A stretch of 64,000 nt of DNA from Apoda limacodes (lineage: Eukaryota > Arthropoda > Insecta > Lepidoptera > Limacodidae): assembly GCA_946406115.1 (NCBI GenBank), contig OX291545.1:4216001-4280000 (forward strand), given 5' to 3'. The notes under the pieces are model-generated. The model worked only from the letters and a program-made list of their open reading frames with translations, searched no databases and was not told the origin of the DNA. Position 1 is the stretch's first letter. Each line of letters starts with the position of its first letter. This document shows, one piece after another, positions 1 through 11,217 of the stretch. The position numbers were made by a program, and so were the translations under genes.

Positions 1-1113
1 GTTAAATTGCCACCAAGATGTCCGAGTGAATTCAAGCTCACAACTACGCTAATAATACTTCCAACAAACTGGTGCACTATCAAATACAAATGTACCACAA
101 TTAGAGGAAAGGCAGCTAGAAAACAAGATAATAGCCTATCCAACATGCAACAAAAGAGGTCCAATTGACATAATATTGGAAGCGCATGGAATAGCAAACT
201 ATTACTAAAAGGGTTATGCAAGATTAACGATGACATAATAGCCCAAAATACGCATTTCGGATGGGTCATATCCGGATTCGTAAGAAGTCACACTACAGAT
301 AGAATGAGAGTAACAACAATGATAACAAGAACTAACGATATTCAAAGTCAAGAAATTTTTTTTTTTATTCAGATAAGGTTTTTACAAACACTTTTGAATC
401 GTCAGTTATGAAATACTATTTTTGGAATTAGAAGAAATACCAGGGAGTCACTATAAAACGATGACCAACAATGCGGAGAGTTTTAAAAGACGACAACTGT
501 TCGAAATCCGGGTGGATCCTACACTGTGAGACATGCATTTAAAATCAAGATGTTAATTATGGAGACTCACAAAAGAAAGCGGCGACTAGAATACTACAAT
601 TAGAAAAGCAGTTCACCAAAGATCAAATGCTACAAGAAAGATACCAATGGGTCACATGAGGAAAGTACCTTAAGTAAACTATCACTAAGGTAAATATTAC
701 ATCCCTCATCAATGATTAAAGAAGAATCATTAACAACTTAATTAAGAGTGGTCTAGGTATTTGAGTAAAACAAGCACAAATATCAGTTTAAATGAGAAAG
801 GTCCAAGATTACAATCAGACTTAACTATAGGTACAATATACTACTACGATGGAGAAGACATAAAATGGTTTTCATGGCAGATATTGAGTGGCGAGTTGAT
901 GGTAAAAAAAAACAAATTGAAGAATATGATCTAACCACCGTTACATACGGAACTGCACCAGCGCCATACTTAGTAGTCAAACGTTGCAACAAGTAGCTAT
1001 ATATGAGCAACATAGTTTTCCTGATGCAAGCATAATAACATTACAAAATTTCTACGTCAACGATGTGCTTTCGGGTGGCAAATCTGTAGCAACAACAAAA
1101 AAAACGAATTGAT
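1..1113 (+). pseudogene. Decayed BEL/Pao-type retrotransposon pol (protease-RT region to RT core)
   Basis: Read in three shifting frames, this stretch follows the BEL/Pao pol polyprotein from just before the reverse transcriptase into its palm. In order I see a GPIDIIL motif (about 155-170), FGWVISG (256-276), a block beginning NYGDSQKKAATRILQLEK (555-656, then TGA), YYIPH followed by IKEESLTT and KTSTNISLN (about 690-800), RWRRHKMVFMADIE (about 845-885), TTVTYGTAPAP (934-966) and FYVNDVLSGG (1050-1079). In this family the last block normally carries the catalytic YVDD. Here it reads YVND, so the first catalytic Asp of the pair is Asn. Many stops and frameshifts show it is dead. No open frame is long enough to be called by ORF length. 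The element runs off the left edge, and no LTR is visible on the right. Confidence 0.8.
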
Positions 1114-1271
1114 ACAGTGTCTACAATAGCGACAAATAGATATATATCTAACATCTATTAAATTCACATAGGAGATAGTTAAGCAGAGTATAGAATCATT
1201 CTTCGTTCTCCGTACTAGTTTAAAACTGTGCTACAGAGTACGAATTCCTCATGTCCCCAATAGCAATAAAT

Positions 1272-1530
1272 AGCTAGTGTATACATAGCAACAAATAGAT
1301 AGTGTATACAATAGCAAGAACAAGATAGTGTCTACAACAGCAACAAATAGATAGTGTCTGCAGTAGCAACATATAGATAGTTTATACAATAGCAACAAAT
1401 AGATAGTTTCTACAATTGCAACCAACAGATAGTGTCTACAATAGCAACCAATAGATAGTGTTTACAGTAGCAACCAATAGATAGTGTCTACAAAAGCAAC
1501 ATAAAGATAGTGTATTTAACAGCAAAAATA
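1272..1530. repeat. 26-bp tandem repeat array, about 10 units
   Basis: Units resemble 'agatagtgtctacaatagca' followed by 'accaat'. The first is 25 bp and the following nine are 26 bp, starting at 1297, 1323, 1349 and so on to 1505. A stray related unit lies upstream near 1116-1140, inside or just after the Pao remnant. The array ends about 30 bp before the 5' truncation point of LINE copy A. No function is evident. Confidence 0.85.
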
Positions 1531-1561
1531 GTAACAATAGCCCTTGAGGCCGTAATGCAGC

Positions 1562-2860
1562 AGTGACTCGACTGGTGACCTTCTAGTGTATCTCACACAC
1601 CGATGGGCACTAGCCATTGAGAGTCAGGGGGAGGCATTGGCATGCAGCCTGGACATAGCGAAGGCGTTCGATCGGGTCTGGCACCGCGGTCTTCTATCGA
1701 AGTTGCCATCTTACGGAGTGCCCGAGGGTTTGTGCAAATGGGTGGCTAGCTTTTTGTCCGGTAGACGCATACGAACCGTAGTTGACGGTAGTTGCTCTGA
1801 TAGCATGGACATTAATGCTGGTATCCCGCAAGGCTCTGTGCTGTCTCCTACGCTGTTTCTACTGCATATCAATGACATGTTGGACATCAACAATATACAT
1901 TGCTATGCAGATGACAGTACTGGAGACGCTTTTTACACGGGTCGTGCAAACATCCCTCGTTCCGTTGTGGAGGAAAACCGCGGAGAACTTGTGTCTCAAA
2001 TCGAGACCACACTGTCCCAGGTCTCTGATTGGGGACGGGTAAACTTGGTCCGATTCAACCCTACAAAGACACAAGTGTGCTCGTTCACCGCTAAGAAAAC
2101 TCCATTCACTGTAATCCCACAATTCCAGAACACTCCCCTCTCCATCTCCAAGAGCATTGGGATCCTTGGTGTCGACATCTCCAGCGATGTTCAGTTCCGA
2201 GATCATTTACAAGATAAGGTGAAGCTGGCGTCCAAAAAACTTGGTGTACTCAACAAAGCGAAGCAGTACTTCACGTCAGGGCAAAGGTTGTTAATTTACA
2301 AGTCGCAGGTTCGACCCCATATGGAGTACTGCTGCCATCTCTGGGCAGGTGCACCCGGATACCAGCTTGGCCCTTTTGACTCGGTTCAACGACGGGCTGT
2401 GAGAATTGTCGACGATTCCAAACTCACTTGCGGTATCGAGCCCTTAAGTCTGAGGAGAGACTTTGCCTCACTGTGTGTGTTCTACCGCTTGTACAATGGG
2501 TTGTGTTCAGAGGAATTGTTCGAAATGATGCCCACGGCTACTTTCTACCATCGTACCGCTCGCCATCGGCAGGGAATTCATTCTCACACTTTAGAACCTA
2601 AATGGTCGCGTACAGTGCGGTTTCAGAGAAACTTCCTCCCGCGAACGCTTAAGTTGTGGAATGAGCTCCCTGCCAAGGTTTTCTGCAAGGACTACAGTAT
2701 AGAGTTCTTCAAGAAAGTTATTGGATTTCTGAAGGGTCGGCAACGCGCAAGTGATACCCCTGGTGTTGCAAGCGTCCATAGCCTACGGTGACCGCTTACC
2801 ATCAGGCGGGCCGTAAGCTTGTTTGCCACCTTAGTGGTATAAAAAAAAAAAAAAAAAAAA
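1562..2860 (+). mobile_element. Jockey/CR1-like non-LTR retrotransposon, copy A (5'-truncated, youngest-looking)
   Basis: This is the best-preserved of five copies of one LINE family in the window (others: 18833-19078 minus, 49619-49842, 54025-54355, 58205-59945). It starts inside the reverse transcriptase at the S-T-G-D-L-L-V-Y segment. It runs through the end of ORF2 and a short 3' UTR containing 'gtttgccaccttagtggtat', and ends in 20 A residues (2841-2860). The 5' truncation plus poly(A) tail fits target-primed reverse transcription. Target-site duplications were not obvious by eye. The uninterrupted coding part suggests a younger insertion than the other copies. Confidence 0.9.
1568..2791 (+). 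CDS. Partial reverse transcriptase (ORF2 C-terminal part) of LINE copy A
   Basis: The frame has no stop for about 408 codons and lacks its own start. It opens in the middle of the RT fingers, so this is a fragment of a larger ORF2 protein. Counting from the GTG at 1586 as residue 1, the palm motif LDIAKAFD lies at 22-29, GIPQGSVLSP at 79-88 and the catalytic YADD at 107-110. The thumb and the C-terminal region typical of lepidopteran jockey-like elements follow (GILGVDISSDVQF, RTVRFQRNFLPRTLKLWNELP). The N-terminal endonuclease and early RT fingers are missing, so it cannot mobilise itself. Identification by RT motifs is secure. The choice between jockey and CR1 clade is less certain. Confidence 0.9.
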   Translation, partial: STGDLLVYLTHRWALAIESQGEALACSLDIAKAFDRVWHRGLLSKLPSYGVPEGLCKWVASFLSGRRIRTVVDGSCSDSMDINAGIPQGSVLSPTLFLLHINDMLDINNIHCYADDSTGDAFYTGRANIPRSVVEENRGELVSQIETTLSQVSDWGRVNLVRFNPTKTQVCSFTAKKTPFTVIPQFQNTPLSISKSIGILGVDISSDVQFRDHLQDKVKLASKKLGVLNKAKQYFTSGQRLLIYKSQVRPHMEYCCHLWAGAPGYQLGPFDSVQRRAVRIVDDSKLTCGIEPLSLRRDFASLCVFYRLYNGLCSEELFEMMPTATFYHRTARHRQGIHSHTLEPKWSRTVRFQRNFLPRTLKLWNELPAKVFCKDYSIEFFKKVIGFLKGRQRASDTPGVASVHSLR

Positions 2861-2928
2861 GAACAAATAAAGTTAAAGTCAAGTAATATCAAGTTTTTTT
2901 AAAGCGTCAAAGAAAAATTACTTAGGCT

Positions 2929-4014
2929 GGGTTGCACTTACTAACTTTAACGATAATAAAAGACCAACGGCTCATCAAATACTCGGTTAGCCAAAAAAAA
3001 AGGTGCACTATCTGACAATTGTTAATTTACGTCATAACTTTAACGTGAACAATTACCAGCCGAAAATGAGTAGTTATAAAGTTACAATTGACAAGCTGCT
3101 GACCGATCATAAAATGAGGTTGTAAATTTAAAATACAACAAATTTTAATTACCTGGTGTTTTGAATATATGTGGGTAGCATTGCATTTCACGTCCCAAAG
3201 TGGCGGAGGTTCGAACCCCGGGGTCGGCGTGTACCAATGAGTCTTTTCTTAATTTCTCAGGCACACTGATTAATTTATTCACACCACTGGCTTTTCGGTG
3301 AGAGAAAACATCGTGAGGAAACCTGCATACGTCAAGAAAAAAAAAATAACGTATGTGAAGTCCACAATCCGCACTGGGCCCGCGTGTGGACTATGGCCCA
3401 ATCACCCTCGCTTAAGAGGGTAGGCCGTGGCCCAGCAGTGGGGACGTATGAAGGCTGGCAAGAAGAGAGAGAGTATTTTTTAACTATATAGGTATCTCAC
3501 ATAATATGTTATATAAAGTTATAGATAATAGCGTTATTGCAAGTTCTACTTGCTTTTATTACTTACGAATTCGGTAAAGCCTAGTCGTAATAGTTATACC
3601 TTCATAAAAAAACATTTTTTGATAGCACTATAACAGAAATTATCCATATTTATTTTTTGTTTTCCAATCAAAACATCGACAGAGTTATAATATAGTTGCA
3701 CTACTCATGCACGCTTAGTTACATATCGCGTCTGCTTTTTTTTTTTGTCTTCAAGGTTCTGCCAAACTACATTGGCTAAACTAGACAAATTAAGGACTGT
3801 TTTGTTCTGGCCATGTTTTGGCTAGATTTTTTTTATTTATTGTGAAAGGCATGGATTCAAGTCCTTTAGCCTAGTAAAACATTTAACAATAGCATTGACA
3901 ACTTGTAGGACGATGCAACTCAAATTGATGAATTGCAACGGTTAAAGTAAAAGTAATGTTCAAAGTTATTTTTAACAATTACTATCGTTTTGGTGCATTG
4001 CAGCCTTAAAATTT
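2929..4014. mobile_element. Possible TIR DNA transposon remnant carrying a SINE
   Basis: The left end reads 'ggctgggttgcacttactaa' and the right end, reverse-complemented, reads 'aaggctgcaatgcaccaaaa' followed by 'cgatagtaattgtt'. Both have the layout of a lepidopteran MITE-type terminal inverted repeat. The interior is AT-rich and contains the SINE at 3175-3475. The arms match only moderately, so the boundaries are tentative. Confidence 0.35.
3175..3475 (+). mobile_element. tRNA-headed lepidopteran SINE
   Basis: A B-box-like 'ggttcgaaccccg' (about 3209) is followed by the conserved core 'gtgtaccaatgagtcttttc', 'cttttcggtgagagaaaaca' and 'gtgaggaaacctgcatacgt'. The tail has 'ggcccgcgtgtggactatgg' and 'ggccgtggcccagcagtggg'. 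This is the layout of abundant lepidopteran SINEs, for example those called Metulj in Heliconius; the exact family is unassigned. A degenerate core of the same type is at 20155-20260, and a tail-like segment appears as a triplication at 9668-9772. Confidence 0.75.
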
Positions 4015-4074
4015 TACTATCAACTTATCTTAACTTAGTACTGAATATTTTATCAACGTTACTACGCCAAGTAC
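3480..4074. other. AT-rich, no recognised gene
   Basis: There are no coding motifs, RNA genes or tandem repeats that I can support here. The right part may be the end of the TIR element tentatively placed at 2929-4014. Confidence 0.5.
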
Positions 4075-4262
4075 AATGGGGTTAAAAATCCACAGATAAC
4101 TTATTAGGTACCAATCTTATGTAGCGCCAAATTAGTATGCAAAAGAAACCTAGTGGTGAAATAAAGGATTTTTACACTATCCGCTAGGGTTCTTTTACCA
4201 ACTAATTTGGCGCCACTAACGATTGGTACCTAATTAGTGTTCTGTGGATTTTTAACCCCATT
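4075..4262. mobile_element. Foldback/MITE hairpin with about 80-bp inverted arms
   Basis: The left arm begins 'aatggggttaaaaatccaca' and is mirrored by the right arm ending in its complement. Internal matching blocks include 'aggtaccaatc', 'gcgccaaattagt' and 'aaaagaaccctag'. Only about 25 bp separates the arms (roughly 4157-4181). The element is non-coding. Several mismatches show it is not fresh. Target duplication is unclear. Confidence 0.85.
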
Positions 4263-5536
4263 TGGCCGAAACATCAAGAAATAAAAAGGAAAATGTTTTG
4301 TTATCAAAATGGTATTTTCACTGTTACCACGGTATATGTAATAGAACTTTATGCTATTACTATGGCAGCCTAAAAAAATATTTCATACCAAAATATGCTA
4401 TTACTAAGTTTTGTACACTCGTGGACCGTGTCTAGTGTACAATGTCTACTTCGATGCAGCGTGAATAGAAATTATTCACGAAAAATATAGTTCCTGGGAA
4501 ATAAACGTTTAGAGAAGTATATTTATTGCTGTAATTTAATGCCATAAATTGTACGTTTGTAGACGTAATATCATATTTGTTCAGAATGTTTAAGATAGGT
4601 TTGTAATATCAGGGTTGGAAAGGTTGGACATTGAACGTTGAACTCTCTACCGGACACTTAGCACGCGAGGGCTACGAGTATATGCCAAATGTTCGATAAC
4701 ATGAGAAGTTTCGTAAAAATGTTTGGTAACATGAAAGTTCTTTAATAAACACACGTTTCGCAGAAATATAAATTTCACAGTCACGCAGTTACTACTACTA
4801 GATATATTATATACCTCTAATATTTAATTTGATAGGAACTATACTTAATCTTAAAACTTAACAGTGTCACGGAATACGAAATATGTATTTGCGGCTGTTA
4901 TAGTTTGTCGAGTTATGGCGTGAAAGAGGTCCACGTCTTGTGAGGAGATGAGGGAGTTGAAGAGCGCGAGAGTACGTGGGGTGGGCGCGTTTCTGGCGGC
5001 TCGCATGCGGGTGCTGGGAAAGGCCAGCAGAGGGCGCCGGCGACGCGGTCCGCATGCGGCGTGTGCGCCCCGTGTAGCGCGGTCGGGTATGTGCAGTAGG
5101 GTGGAGTGAATTTGGCAAAAAAAAAATTTTCTTTTCTTTTTTAATCTTCTATATCACTAATCGATGACCCTATGGGAAAGCTTCCCCCGTGCAAAAAATT
5201 TAAAGTCTGCGACTTCATCTTCAGGTGGCGCACCTTGAACGTAGTTTACAGAAATCTTACATTTTAAGTTCTAAATTTTACCCGCAAATTAAAGTAATTT
5301 CGTAACTTTTTGTCATAAACATCATATTTTTAAGTTCATTAAGGTCTTATGTTGCATGTGAGTGCATTGTTTTTCAGTAAAATTTCAGATATTCGGGCTG
5401 AAGATAATTCCACTTTCAGAAAATATATTCATTAACAATCCCTACACACGGAAAGATTTGCGGCGATTCACAAAAACTTAGTAGTAATATATTACTTACG
5501 TATTGTGATGTAATTATATATTACATTTGTATCAGA
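4263..5536. other. Intergenic, with one GC-rich patch (about 4960-5110)
   Basis: The region is mostly AT-rich with nothing recognisable. The patch at about 4960-5110 is abruptly GC-rich and CpG-rich and gives an arginine- and proline-rich open frame on the minus strand. That frame matches nothing I know and is probably a composition artefact. A CpG-rich regulatory or exonic segment cannot be excluded. Confidence 0.4.
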
Positions 5537-5760
5537 AACAATATGCTTTGATATTCCACAACAATGTGGCAATGAGTGTAACAATAACTTAGATCTAAAG
5601 TTTTTAATCTAGACACATACCGAAAAACCTGTATGTCATAGAAGAACAATTTACATGCAGCAGGACAGTTATACACTTGTTTAATATAAATGCCTAACCC
5701 TGAATACATACACAAACATATATTAACATAACCTTTACATACATATAAATTCAATAAATC
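5537..5760 (-). repeat. Interspersed repeat, copy 1 (pair with 6958-7185)
   Basis: About 200 bp matches 6975-7185 nearly base for base in the same orientation, including 'agtgtaacaataacttagat' and 'gcagcaggacagttatacac'. The second copy is preceded by a run of 'attt' repeats, which looks like the 3' tail of a LINE or SINE read from the minus strand. Both copies therefore appear to lie on the minus strand. No coding is recognised. Confidence 0.7.
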
Positions 5761-6010
5761 TCTGTTTTTATACTAAAAGTTTATTTTTTTTCAAATATGC
5801 AAACTTGATGCGCCAACTCAAATTGACTTAGAAAGCTGAAATTTCGCATGAACACTTTTAAGACTATGGGTCACTAAATCGGTAATACAGGAACATAAAA
5901 AATAAAAAATATTTTTTTTGCTCCACTCTAACGTACAGCTTGACATCAGTCAGGGCTGAGGGATTGTCGATCTTGTTGTGGAGTAACGAGTGATCATGCA
6001 GGATTATCAT

Positions 6011-6488
6011 AAACATGGTTGAGCGAAGCGATGGCTGATTCATGTGTCATACTCGTGAACGGGTGCCGCCTGTGGAGGCTGGTCTGCTCTTGCAAACTTC
6101 TTGGTATTCTTAGGATTTAGTCTTACTTTTTTGTTTTGTTTATTAATACTGTAAGACATTGATTATTTCTTAGTGATGAATACATAAACCGTCTTTTGTT
6201 TGTATTAGATACTTTTTTATATTGTGCTTGTGCTTTATATTTCATGTTTTTTTATGTTTGTAATGGAAAGTGTCCTTTTATGATAAGGAGGGCATTTTCC
6301 AATATTTTAATTGGACGCTGTAAAAGAAAGGGAGAAAAGAAATGCCCTTGCTGAGTTTCTTGCCGGTTCTTCTCAGTACAAGGTCTCCCGCCCTGTAGAC
6401 TTACGAACCGATGGCGTAGTGACATTCATAAGTGCTCAATTATTGTAGCCTAATCTGAATAAAATTATATTGAATATTGAATTGAATT
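6011..6488 (+). mobile_element. 3' end of a non-LTR element with ttgaat-type tail, copy 1
   Basis: This is nearly identical to 39913-40390 over about 480 bp, from 'aaacatggttgagcgaagcg' to a terminal short-unit tail with repeated 'ttgaa'. A conserved internal segment is 'gctgagtttcttgccggttc'. It has no coding part and ends in a short microsatellite-like tail. This fits the 3' UTR of a LINE that ends in simple repeats instead of poly(A). It abuts the minus-strand RT remnant at 6491-6680. Confidence 0.75.
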
Positions 6489-6490
6489 AT

Positions 6491-6680
6491 CTGCGTTTTC
6501 CTTCGTGACTCCAAAGTGTTAAGACCGACTATCCCCGAGACAAAGAGGGTTGGATAGAGCAACGGGTAGTACCCGAATTTCTTTTTATAAAGAAAGCCGC
6601 AGAACCTTTTATGAACTTTCTCTATCATGGCGCTGTACTTAGCTTCGTATGGGTCCCAAATGATAGCGTTGTATTTTATT
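6491..6680 (-). pseudogene. Non-LTR reverse transcriptase C-terminal remnant
   Basis: On the minus strand the frame reads WDPYEAKYSAMIEKVHKRF, then YYPLLYPTLF and LNTLESRRK. This is the post-palm region where LINE RTs show a 'W.P.....IE.VQ+RF ... L..LE.RR' pattern. Only about 60 residues survive, with no catalytic motif. The + strand LINE tail ending at 6488 directly joins it, so one element probably inserted into the other. Confidence 0.7.
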
Positions 6681-6957
6681 GTACTCCCGTATTTTAATGT
6701 TGTAACTTAGATTATAAAAAGATAATTAATACTACTATCATATTAGTGATTTTTTAGCAACTCGTTGCATAAAGTACGAACATACTTGCAATACTGAAGC
6801 ACGAGCTATAAGTAAATCTTTCCGAAAAGCGGTTAAGAAATATATGACCACTATGTAGATAACACGCAAACAAGAACGTTATTGACTATGTTATAAAGTT
6901 ATATTTAGCATAACTGAACATAACTAGTTTGTTATATACCAAAACCGATCCTTTTAT
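6681..6957. other. AT-rich spacer
   Basis: I recognise nothing here. Confidence 0.4.
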
Positions 6958-7185
6958 TTATTTATTTATTCAACACACAAAACAATGTGACAATGAGTGT
7001 AACAATAACTTAGATCTAAAGTTTTTAATCTAGACACATACCAAAAAACCTGTATGTCATAGAAGAACAATTTACAAGCAGCAGGACAGTTATACACTTG
7101 TTTAATATAAATGCCTAACCCTGAATACATACACAAATATACTCGGATATTAACATAACCTTTACATACATATAAATACTAAACA
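6958..7185 (-). repeat. Interspersed repeat, copy 2 (pair with 5537-5760)
   Basis: This starts with an 'attt' microsatellite (about 6950-6975), the probable tail of the element on the minus strand, followed by the segment shared with copy 1. It carries one short insertion relative to copy 1 near 7140. Confidence 0.7.
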
Positions 7186-8319
7186 TCAATAACAAATGTG
7201 TATACTGATAGGTACATTTACACATACATACATACACTCATATATATATCAATATACATAACATTGCTAGGTTGTTACTTATATAACTATGATAAAAGAA
7301 ATAAATAATCGACTAAAATTTGGCAATTATAGTTTTTAACAAATAATCAGTATTGCAAGCAAACTTTTTGCAAGCCCACTAGATGCAGATCCTAAAACCA
7401 CCAGAAGACCACTAGCTACTACTACTACTTTTTTAGCGTATAATATGAAACCACTAAATTATGAATCTGTATAAAAAACTAATTTTCAATGAAAAATAAA
7501 GGAATATTGAGTCAATATTCAATGATAGTAAATTTTGTAAAAGCAAGAAAAAATTACTTGAAGCCAGCTTTTGAAGCCAAAAGCATCTTGAAGCCACGAT
7601 TCCCGAAACTTTTGGGTGTATTGTGATTCCGGCATATTTTCATATTTTAAAAATATTTGCGAAAATAGTTTTACAACCAAATAATGAAACGATTAGTGAA
7701 ATGAGTGAAATTATTAGTAAAACAAAACAATGTTTCATTCGTCGGTCTACATTCATTTACTATAAGCGATCTCTTCCTTCCCATGAAGTCTGTCGTGTAT
7801 AACATAATCTAATAATTTGTGGTCCTAGTTTTTGTCTAGCGAGCTACGGGAGTGACTTCACGGGATTTCTACATCTATAGTTCACGGGGTTCTATAGTTC
7901 ATAATCAATGTTACTAATATATCATTTTTATTTATTATATAGATATGTGATGAGTTGGTAACTAAACTTACCGAGTGCAATATTGTCTTTATTTAGCAAA
8001 ATTTTTCTTTGTTTTTGAAAACTATCAACCTAGAAATTGCCCACTAAAAAATCCACTAGCCACCAGATACAAATTTTGACCACCAGCAGGGGGTCCCAAA
8101 CCACAAGATCTAGTGTTGAAACCACTAAGTTGGCAACGCTGCAAACAATTAAACAATAATTCCCGTTTTATTGTTAAGTGACCTTATCGACATCCTTGAG
8201 AAAATGTTTGAGAGAAGATTGAAATATATTTTGGTTAGTAGAGCTAAGTTCATTATACAAACGACGCATCCTGACAAGAGGATTAAAGAAAGAAGTGTTA
8301 TTTTGAAATAAATAAATAT
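7186..8319. other. AT-rich intergenic, transposon-like right end
   Basis: There is no coding signal. The stretch near 8095-8145, with 'gaaaccactaagttggcaac', resembles the terminal sequence of common lepidopteran non-autonomous DNA elements. I could not find a matching partner end. Confidence 0.3.
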
Positions 8320-8562
8320 TTTTGGACATTAAACACAGCCCCCTCTGGCCCCAAAGTAAGCAAAGCTTGTGTTATGGATACCAGACAACGGATACAGATA
8401 TATATTACCTTTTTTTTTGTAAATACATACATATTATACATAAATACACCCAGACTCAAGACAAACACAAATGTTTTTTATCACATAAATGTTTGTCCAA
8501 TGCGGGAATCGAACCCACACCCTCTGCACAGCAGTCGGCCACTCTACCAACTACGCTGCGAG
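8320..8562 (-). mobile_element. tRNA-derived SINE, minus strand
   Basis: Reading the minus strand from 8562: 'cgcagcgtagttggtagagt' (A-box-like), then 'gggttcgattcccgcattgg' (B-box). These are followed by the body 'acaaacatttatgtgataaa' and a tail with 'cttgtgttatggataccaga'. The head resembles a tRNA but has no anticodon arm that folds properly, and it is continuous with the SINE body, so it is not called as a tRNA gene. Confidence 0.75.
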
Positions 8563-8943
8563 TTTAAATACATTTAAAGTAAAAGTTTTAGAGTTACGAC
8601 AGCCGTGCCTTGTGTTAAACATGATAAACGATAAAAAAATAGTTGCATCCATTGACGAATGGAATATCCTATGCAAACAAACTAGTAAAGCTACCTCCCG
8701 CCTTTTGTGAAGTGTTGTCACATTAAAATATTTGCACCTGCTATCATAGCATCCTGTAGTATTGAGGATACGAACTGAATTCATTATTAAAAGAATAACA
8801 ATTTTAAATTGCCCTTGCTTTTCGCAATCCTTATACATAGCTATGGCAAAATGGTATGGATGGCCGCGGCCCAGTATCAAAACCAATGTATTATCAAAAC
8901 CATAAACATTATATGGCACTAGACTCATAGATTGTTTTGTGAA

Positions 8944-9207
8944 AAGTCTAGGGGCACAGTAGATGAGCCAAGCGCGAAGTCTAGGGGCACAGTAGATGAG
9001 CCTAGCGCAAAGTCTAGGGGCACAGTAGATGAGCCAAGCGCAAAGTCTAGGGGCACAGTAGATGAGCCAAGCGCAAAGTCTAGGGGCACAGTAGATGAGC
9101 CAAGCGCAAAGTCTAGGGGCACAGTAGATGAGCCAAGCGCAAAGTCTAGGAGCACAGTAGATGAGCCAAGCGCAAAGTCTAGGGGCACAGTAGATGAGCC
9201 AAGCGCA
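8944..9207. repeat. 33-bp tandem repeat, exactly 8 units
   Basis: The unit starts 'aagtctaggggcacagtaga' and continues 'tgagccaagcgca'. Eight adjacent copies differ by only single substitutions (units at 8944, 8977, 9010, 9043, 9076, 9109, 9142, 9175). Because 33 is a multiple of three, open frames arise on both strands: an 11-residue S-R-G-T-V-D-E-P-S-A-K repeat on plus and A-L-G-S-S-T-V-P-L-D-F on minus. Nothing upstream suggests a real gene. Confidence 0.9.
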
Positions 9208-9667
9208 AGTGTACTACCGACCTGTTTTCGAAGAGCTTCGTCGTTTTTTTGAACCCTCATGACTTGACATGATTTTAATAGTAACCTTAATAAACATATA
9301 CAGTTTCAATTGCATAGCTCTTATATTTAAGATTTTATGAATATCTAAAAAATCCCGATTTTGTCACTGACTTACTGATGATCATCAAAATTCCTAGAAA
9401 GCTCAAACTTAGTATGTAATCTAGTATTAACACACAAACAACAAATAAATTATAACTAAGGGATGGAAGATTGTTTGAAACTTCCGCAAATTTTGATACT
9501 AGAGGTCTATAAATTAATATAGGGACTCCTTGTTATAAGTAATAAAATACGTATTTCAGGATTTTCAGTAAATCAACCCCACCCTTAAAATTACGGGATG
9601 GAAGTTTGTATAGGTTTCCGTCGGTGTTGGCCGAGGGGTTTCGATATCACTTTGTGTCCTGAGTGTC

Positions 9668-9772
9668 CACGATCCGCACCGTGCCCGCGTGTGGACGACG
9701 ACCACAACCCGCACCGTGCCCGCGTGTGGACGACGACCACAATCCGCACCGTGCCCGCGTGTGGACAACGGC
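9668..9772. repeat. 35-bp tandem triplication inside a SINE-tail-like sequence
   Basis: Three units start at 9668, 9703 and 9738, each containing 'ccgcaccgtgcccgcgtgtg'. The same segment occurs once in the SINE at 3175-3475 (about 3361-3400, 'ccgcactgggcccgcgtgtg'), where it leads into 'gactatggcccaatcac'. Here the third unit leads into 'gacaacggcccaaatcac'. So a SINE tail seems to have gained two extra units. Confidence 0.8.
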
Positions 9773-10064
9773 CCAAATCACTCAGTATGAGGCTGATTAG
9801 GACACTGACTTTTATGATAAATTAAAAAATACGTGTTTCAGGTTTTTGAAAATAAGTCATCTCTCAACCCCTTAAATTAGGATATAAAAGTGAATATGGT
9901 GCTTTTGTCAGGTTTCAGAATATTACTACATTATTATTATTATGTGCAAGAAATACACCCAAAAAAATAAACAAAATAAAAATATATATTGTCATAAGCA
10001 ACTTACAAAAAGAAGTGAAATCCTATCAAAAACATCTTCATGTATAATGATGCGAAGACGAGAC
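9773..10064. other. AT-rich spacer
   Basis: No features are recognised. Confidence 0.4.
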
Positions 10065-10560
10065 CACCAAAAAGTTATCAGATCTCATGTAGAGCCAAGC
10101 TTGTAATACTTCACGCCCTAACTCTACAAGCTTGTAATACTACACGCCCTAACTCTACAAGGTTGTAATACTACACGTCCTTACTCTACAAGCCTAAACT
10201 AACTTACAAGCTTGTAATACTACACGCCCTAACTCTACAAGCTTGTAATACTACACGCCCTTACTCTACAAGCCAAAACTAACTTCACAAACTCTACACT
10301 AGTCAAAATATGTGGCTTGGCCGTTTTGTTACTACAAGAACTATTGTATAACAGATAAGTAACGAACAGTAAATAAATTTTTCACCTTACGCCCATATGA
10401 CAGTAGCCAAACGGCCAAGTCACATATTTTGACTAAGGTGTAGAGTTTGTGAAGTTAGGGCGTGTAGAGGCTTTTACCCTTAGAGTATACATAAGCAAGT
10501 ATGTACGCCCGTATAGAGGTAAAAGCTTGGCTTTACATAAGATCTAAAATTTTTTTGACG
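10065..10560. mobile_element. Foldback element with tandem repeats in its left arm
   Basis: The outer inverted ends are 'agatctcatgtagagccaag' on the left (about 10081) and the complement of 'cttggctttacataagatct' on the right (about 10528-10547). The inner inverted arms pair 'aacttcacaaactctacac' and 'gtcaaaatatgtggcttggc' (about 10283-10330) with 10403-10460. The left arm also holds five copies of a 31-bp unit ('gcttgtaatactacacgccc' plus 'taactctacaa'), interrupted once. It is non-coding. The structure resembles foldback elements whose arms grow by tandem duplication. Confidence 0.75.
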
Positions 10561-10997
10561 CGAGCCATATTATTCCATATTCCATCCAATATTCTATTAA
10601 ATTATATTTTATAAAATTAATTGTTTAATTCTTTAACTAGTATCGAATTTTATGTTGTATAATCTATAATTGAAGTAAGCCAGAATTTTATCCATTTAAA
10701 GACAACAAACCTCCAGAATATAAAAAATTTGTACTTGTGTTTGGCTTTTAATTACATTTCTAATATCTTCAAAGGACTACATATTTACCATAACACATCT
10801 GCCATAGGACCCTGAGCTATTCGGACAAACCACTTCATTTAATTAGGATAGAAGTTTAATTACAGGTAAGTTCGTTTAATCATTAATATACCTATTAAGA
10901 TTTTGTGATTGTCAAGTCATAATAAGCTGTTTTAGTCGAGTTGGGCTAACGATGATACAATTAATTAATATTCAGTACGCGAAGTGCGATCAATCAA
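10561..10997. other. AT-rich intergenic
   Basis: Nothing is recognised. Confidence 0.4.
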
Positions 10998-11213
10998 ATG
11001 TTTGTTCGGGGAATTGTTCAGAGTGAGAGTAAATCTGCGTCGTATCCGCGTTCAGATCGGATCGGAGAGTCGCCGCGCCGTCTGTCTTCATTAGTGATAA
11101 TGTCTCAGCTCGAGGAGTCGTCGCGTCGCGTCGTGGTCGTGGGACAACGACAAGGAAGTTTGTGCCGGTTTATCTACTTATTGTATTGTACAGATATGCT
11201 TATTCATTGAAAT
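10998..11213 (+). other. Weak candidate for a first exon or short ORF
   Basis: A locally GC-richer block (about 11030-11165) sits in AT-rich DNA. It contains an ATG at about 11100 opening M-S-Q-L-E-E-S-S-R-R-V-V-V-V-G-Q-R and stays open to 11213. The composition shift and hydrophilic start are what the 5' exon of a host gene can look like. No good GT donor follows the ATG, there is no homology I recognise, and no second exon is seen. I treat it as unsupported beyond this hint. Confidence 0.15.
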
Positions 11214-11217
11214 GTAT